Assembly: GCF_007748095.1 (NCBI RefSeq)
Contig: NZ_CP036287.1
Coordinates: 5,394,001-5,458,000, forward strand
Length of the DNA stretch: 64,000 nt
Direction: 5' to 3'
Origin: Engelhardtia mirabilis
GTDB lineage: Bacteria > Planctomycetota > UBA1135 > GCA-002686595
Shown here: positions 63,517 to 64,000 of the stretch, in pieces
How positions within the stretch are numbered: the stretch's first letter is position 1
How the letters are laid out: each line of letters begins with the position of its first letter
Made by a program: the position numbers and the translations under genes
The notes under the pieces: generated by a model
The model's input: the letters and a program-made list of their open reading frames with translations, nothing else
Database searches by the model: none
Told to the model about the DNA's origin: nothing

Positions 63517-64000
63517 GCCCCAGCCCCACGACGCCCGCGGGTGAGCCCCGCGGCGCCCTGGCCTTCGTCACCCGACGGCCGGTGGCGATCACCATGCTCA
63601 TGCTCTCGCTGGGCGTGTTCGGGGTGGTCTCCTTCTTCAAGCTGAGCCAGGACCTGCTGCCCGAGATCAGCTACCCGACGCTGACCGTGCGCACGAGCTG
63701 GCCCGGCTCCGCGCCCGAGGACGTGGAGCAGCGCATCTCGACCCGCATCCAGGAGGCCCTCAACGCCCTGCCGGGGGTCGTGCGCTCGAGCTCGACCAGC
63801 CGCGCCGGGGTCTCCGACGTGCTGCTCGAGTACACCTGGGGCACGCCCATGACCTTCGCGGTCCAGGACGTGCGCGAGCAGCTCGACGGGGTCTTCCTGC
63901 CGGACGGCGCCGAGCGGCCGCTGATCCTGCGCTACGACCCGAACCTGGATCCTGTGCTGCGGATCGGCATGACCTCCTCGCGGGGCAACCAGTACGGCGC
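63513..64000 (+). CDS. RND-family efflux permease, truncated by the window end
   Basis: This gene starts at the ATG overlapping the adaptor stop (ATGA) and runs off the window after about 162 codons. The N-terminus reads MSPSPTTPAGEPRGALAFVT, then the first transmembrane helix VAITMLMLSLGVFGVVSFFK and the AcrB/HAE-type block LLPEISYPTLTVRTSWPGSA. PEDVEQRISTRIQEALNALP, PGVVRSSSTSRAGVSDVLLE and FAVQDVREQLDGVFLPDGAE follow. It is a proton-driven efflux pump subunit with the adaptor encoded upstream. The substrate is not determinable. Confidence 0.93.
   Translation, partial: MSPSPTTPAGEPRGALAFVTRRPVAITMLMLSLGVFGVVSFFKLSQDLLPEISYPTLTVRTSWPGSAPEDVEQRISTRIQEALNALPGVVRSSSTSRAGVSDVLLEYTWGTPMTFAVQDVREQLDGVFLPDGAERPLILRYDPNLDPVLRIGMTSSRGNQYG

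Overview
This 64 kb window is very GC-rich and codes densely on both strands. It comes from a Gram-negative (diderm) bacterium: it carries a Kdo synthase, a secretin, an apolipoprotein N-acyltransferase, RND efflux parts and many lipobox signals. Membrane-tethered sigma factors with carboxypeptidase-regulatory-like ectodomains and a microcompartment locus make a planctomycete or related GC-rich lineage the best guess. That placement is inference; no rRNA or tRNA gene was recognised.

Layout. 0.3-9.1 kb: a secreted propeller protein, two tandem ECF sigma factors fused to long extracytoplasmic regions, kdsA, and a NifU-like scaffold missing its third cysteine. 9.1-16.1 kb: a nearly 1 kb gap, a 64-bp tandem hairpin repeat, a FliA/WhiG-type sigma factor, then ybeY-phoH, cdsA-uppS and purA. 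16.4-22.3 kb: a small secreted protein, a secretin, a GspK-like pseudopilin and an orphan HyuB-like protein, all on the minus strand. 23-31 kb: rpsO-pnp, a small lipoprotein, and a large Ig-like lipoprotein. 31-38.4 kb: two secreted TPR proteins, an enoyl-CoA hydratase family protein, an unknown conserved protein, a NadR-like kinase and a lipoprotein with a GNAT domain. 38.4-39.8 kb: a complete IS630-family element abutting a 161-bp MITE that shares its TA target dinucleotide. 39.8-41.9 kb: an MFS transporter and two tandem DUF4870 proteins.

42.0-46.2 kb: a compact bacterial microcompartment operon on the minus strand. It has two BMC-H hexamer proteins, a CoA-acylating aldehyde dehydrogenase with an unusual four-cysteine tail, a double-stacking-type tandem trimer, a second tandem trimer and a small BMC-associated-looking protein. 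No pentamer gene (EutN/CcmL type) and no signature enzyme that would produce the aldehyde is visible in the window. The locus therefore looks like a metabolosome with an incomplete core.

46.8-57.1 kb: the cell elongation cluster mreB-mreC-mreD-pbp2-rodA. Its PBP2 is 1071 residues long, with a roughly 440-residue insertion that includes an EF-hand-like loop. Small membrane and coiled-coil proteins lie upstream. 57.5-64 kb: lnt and moeA, the decayed remnant of a beta-helix surface protein, and an RND efflux adaptor translationally coupled to a permease that runs off the window.
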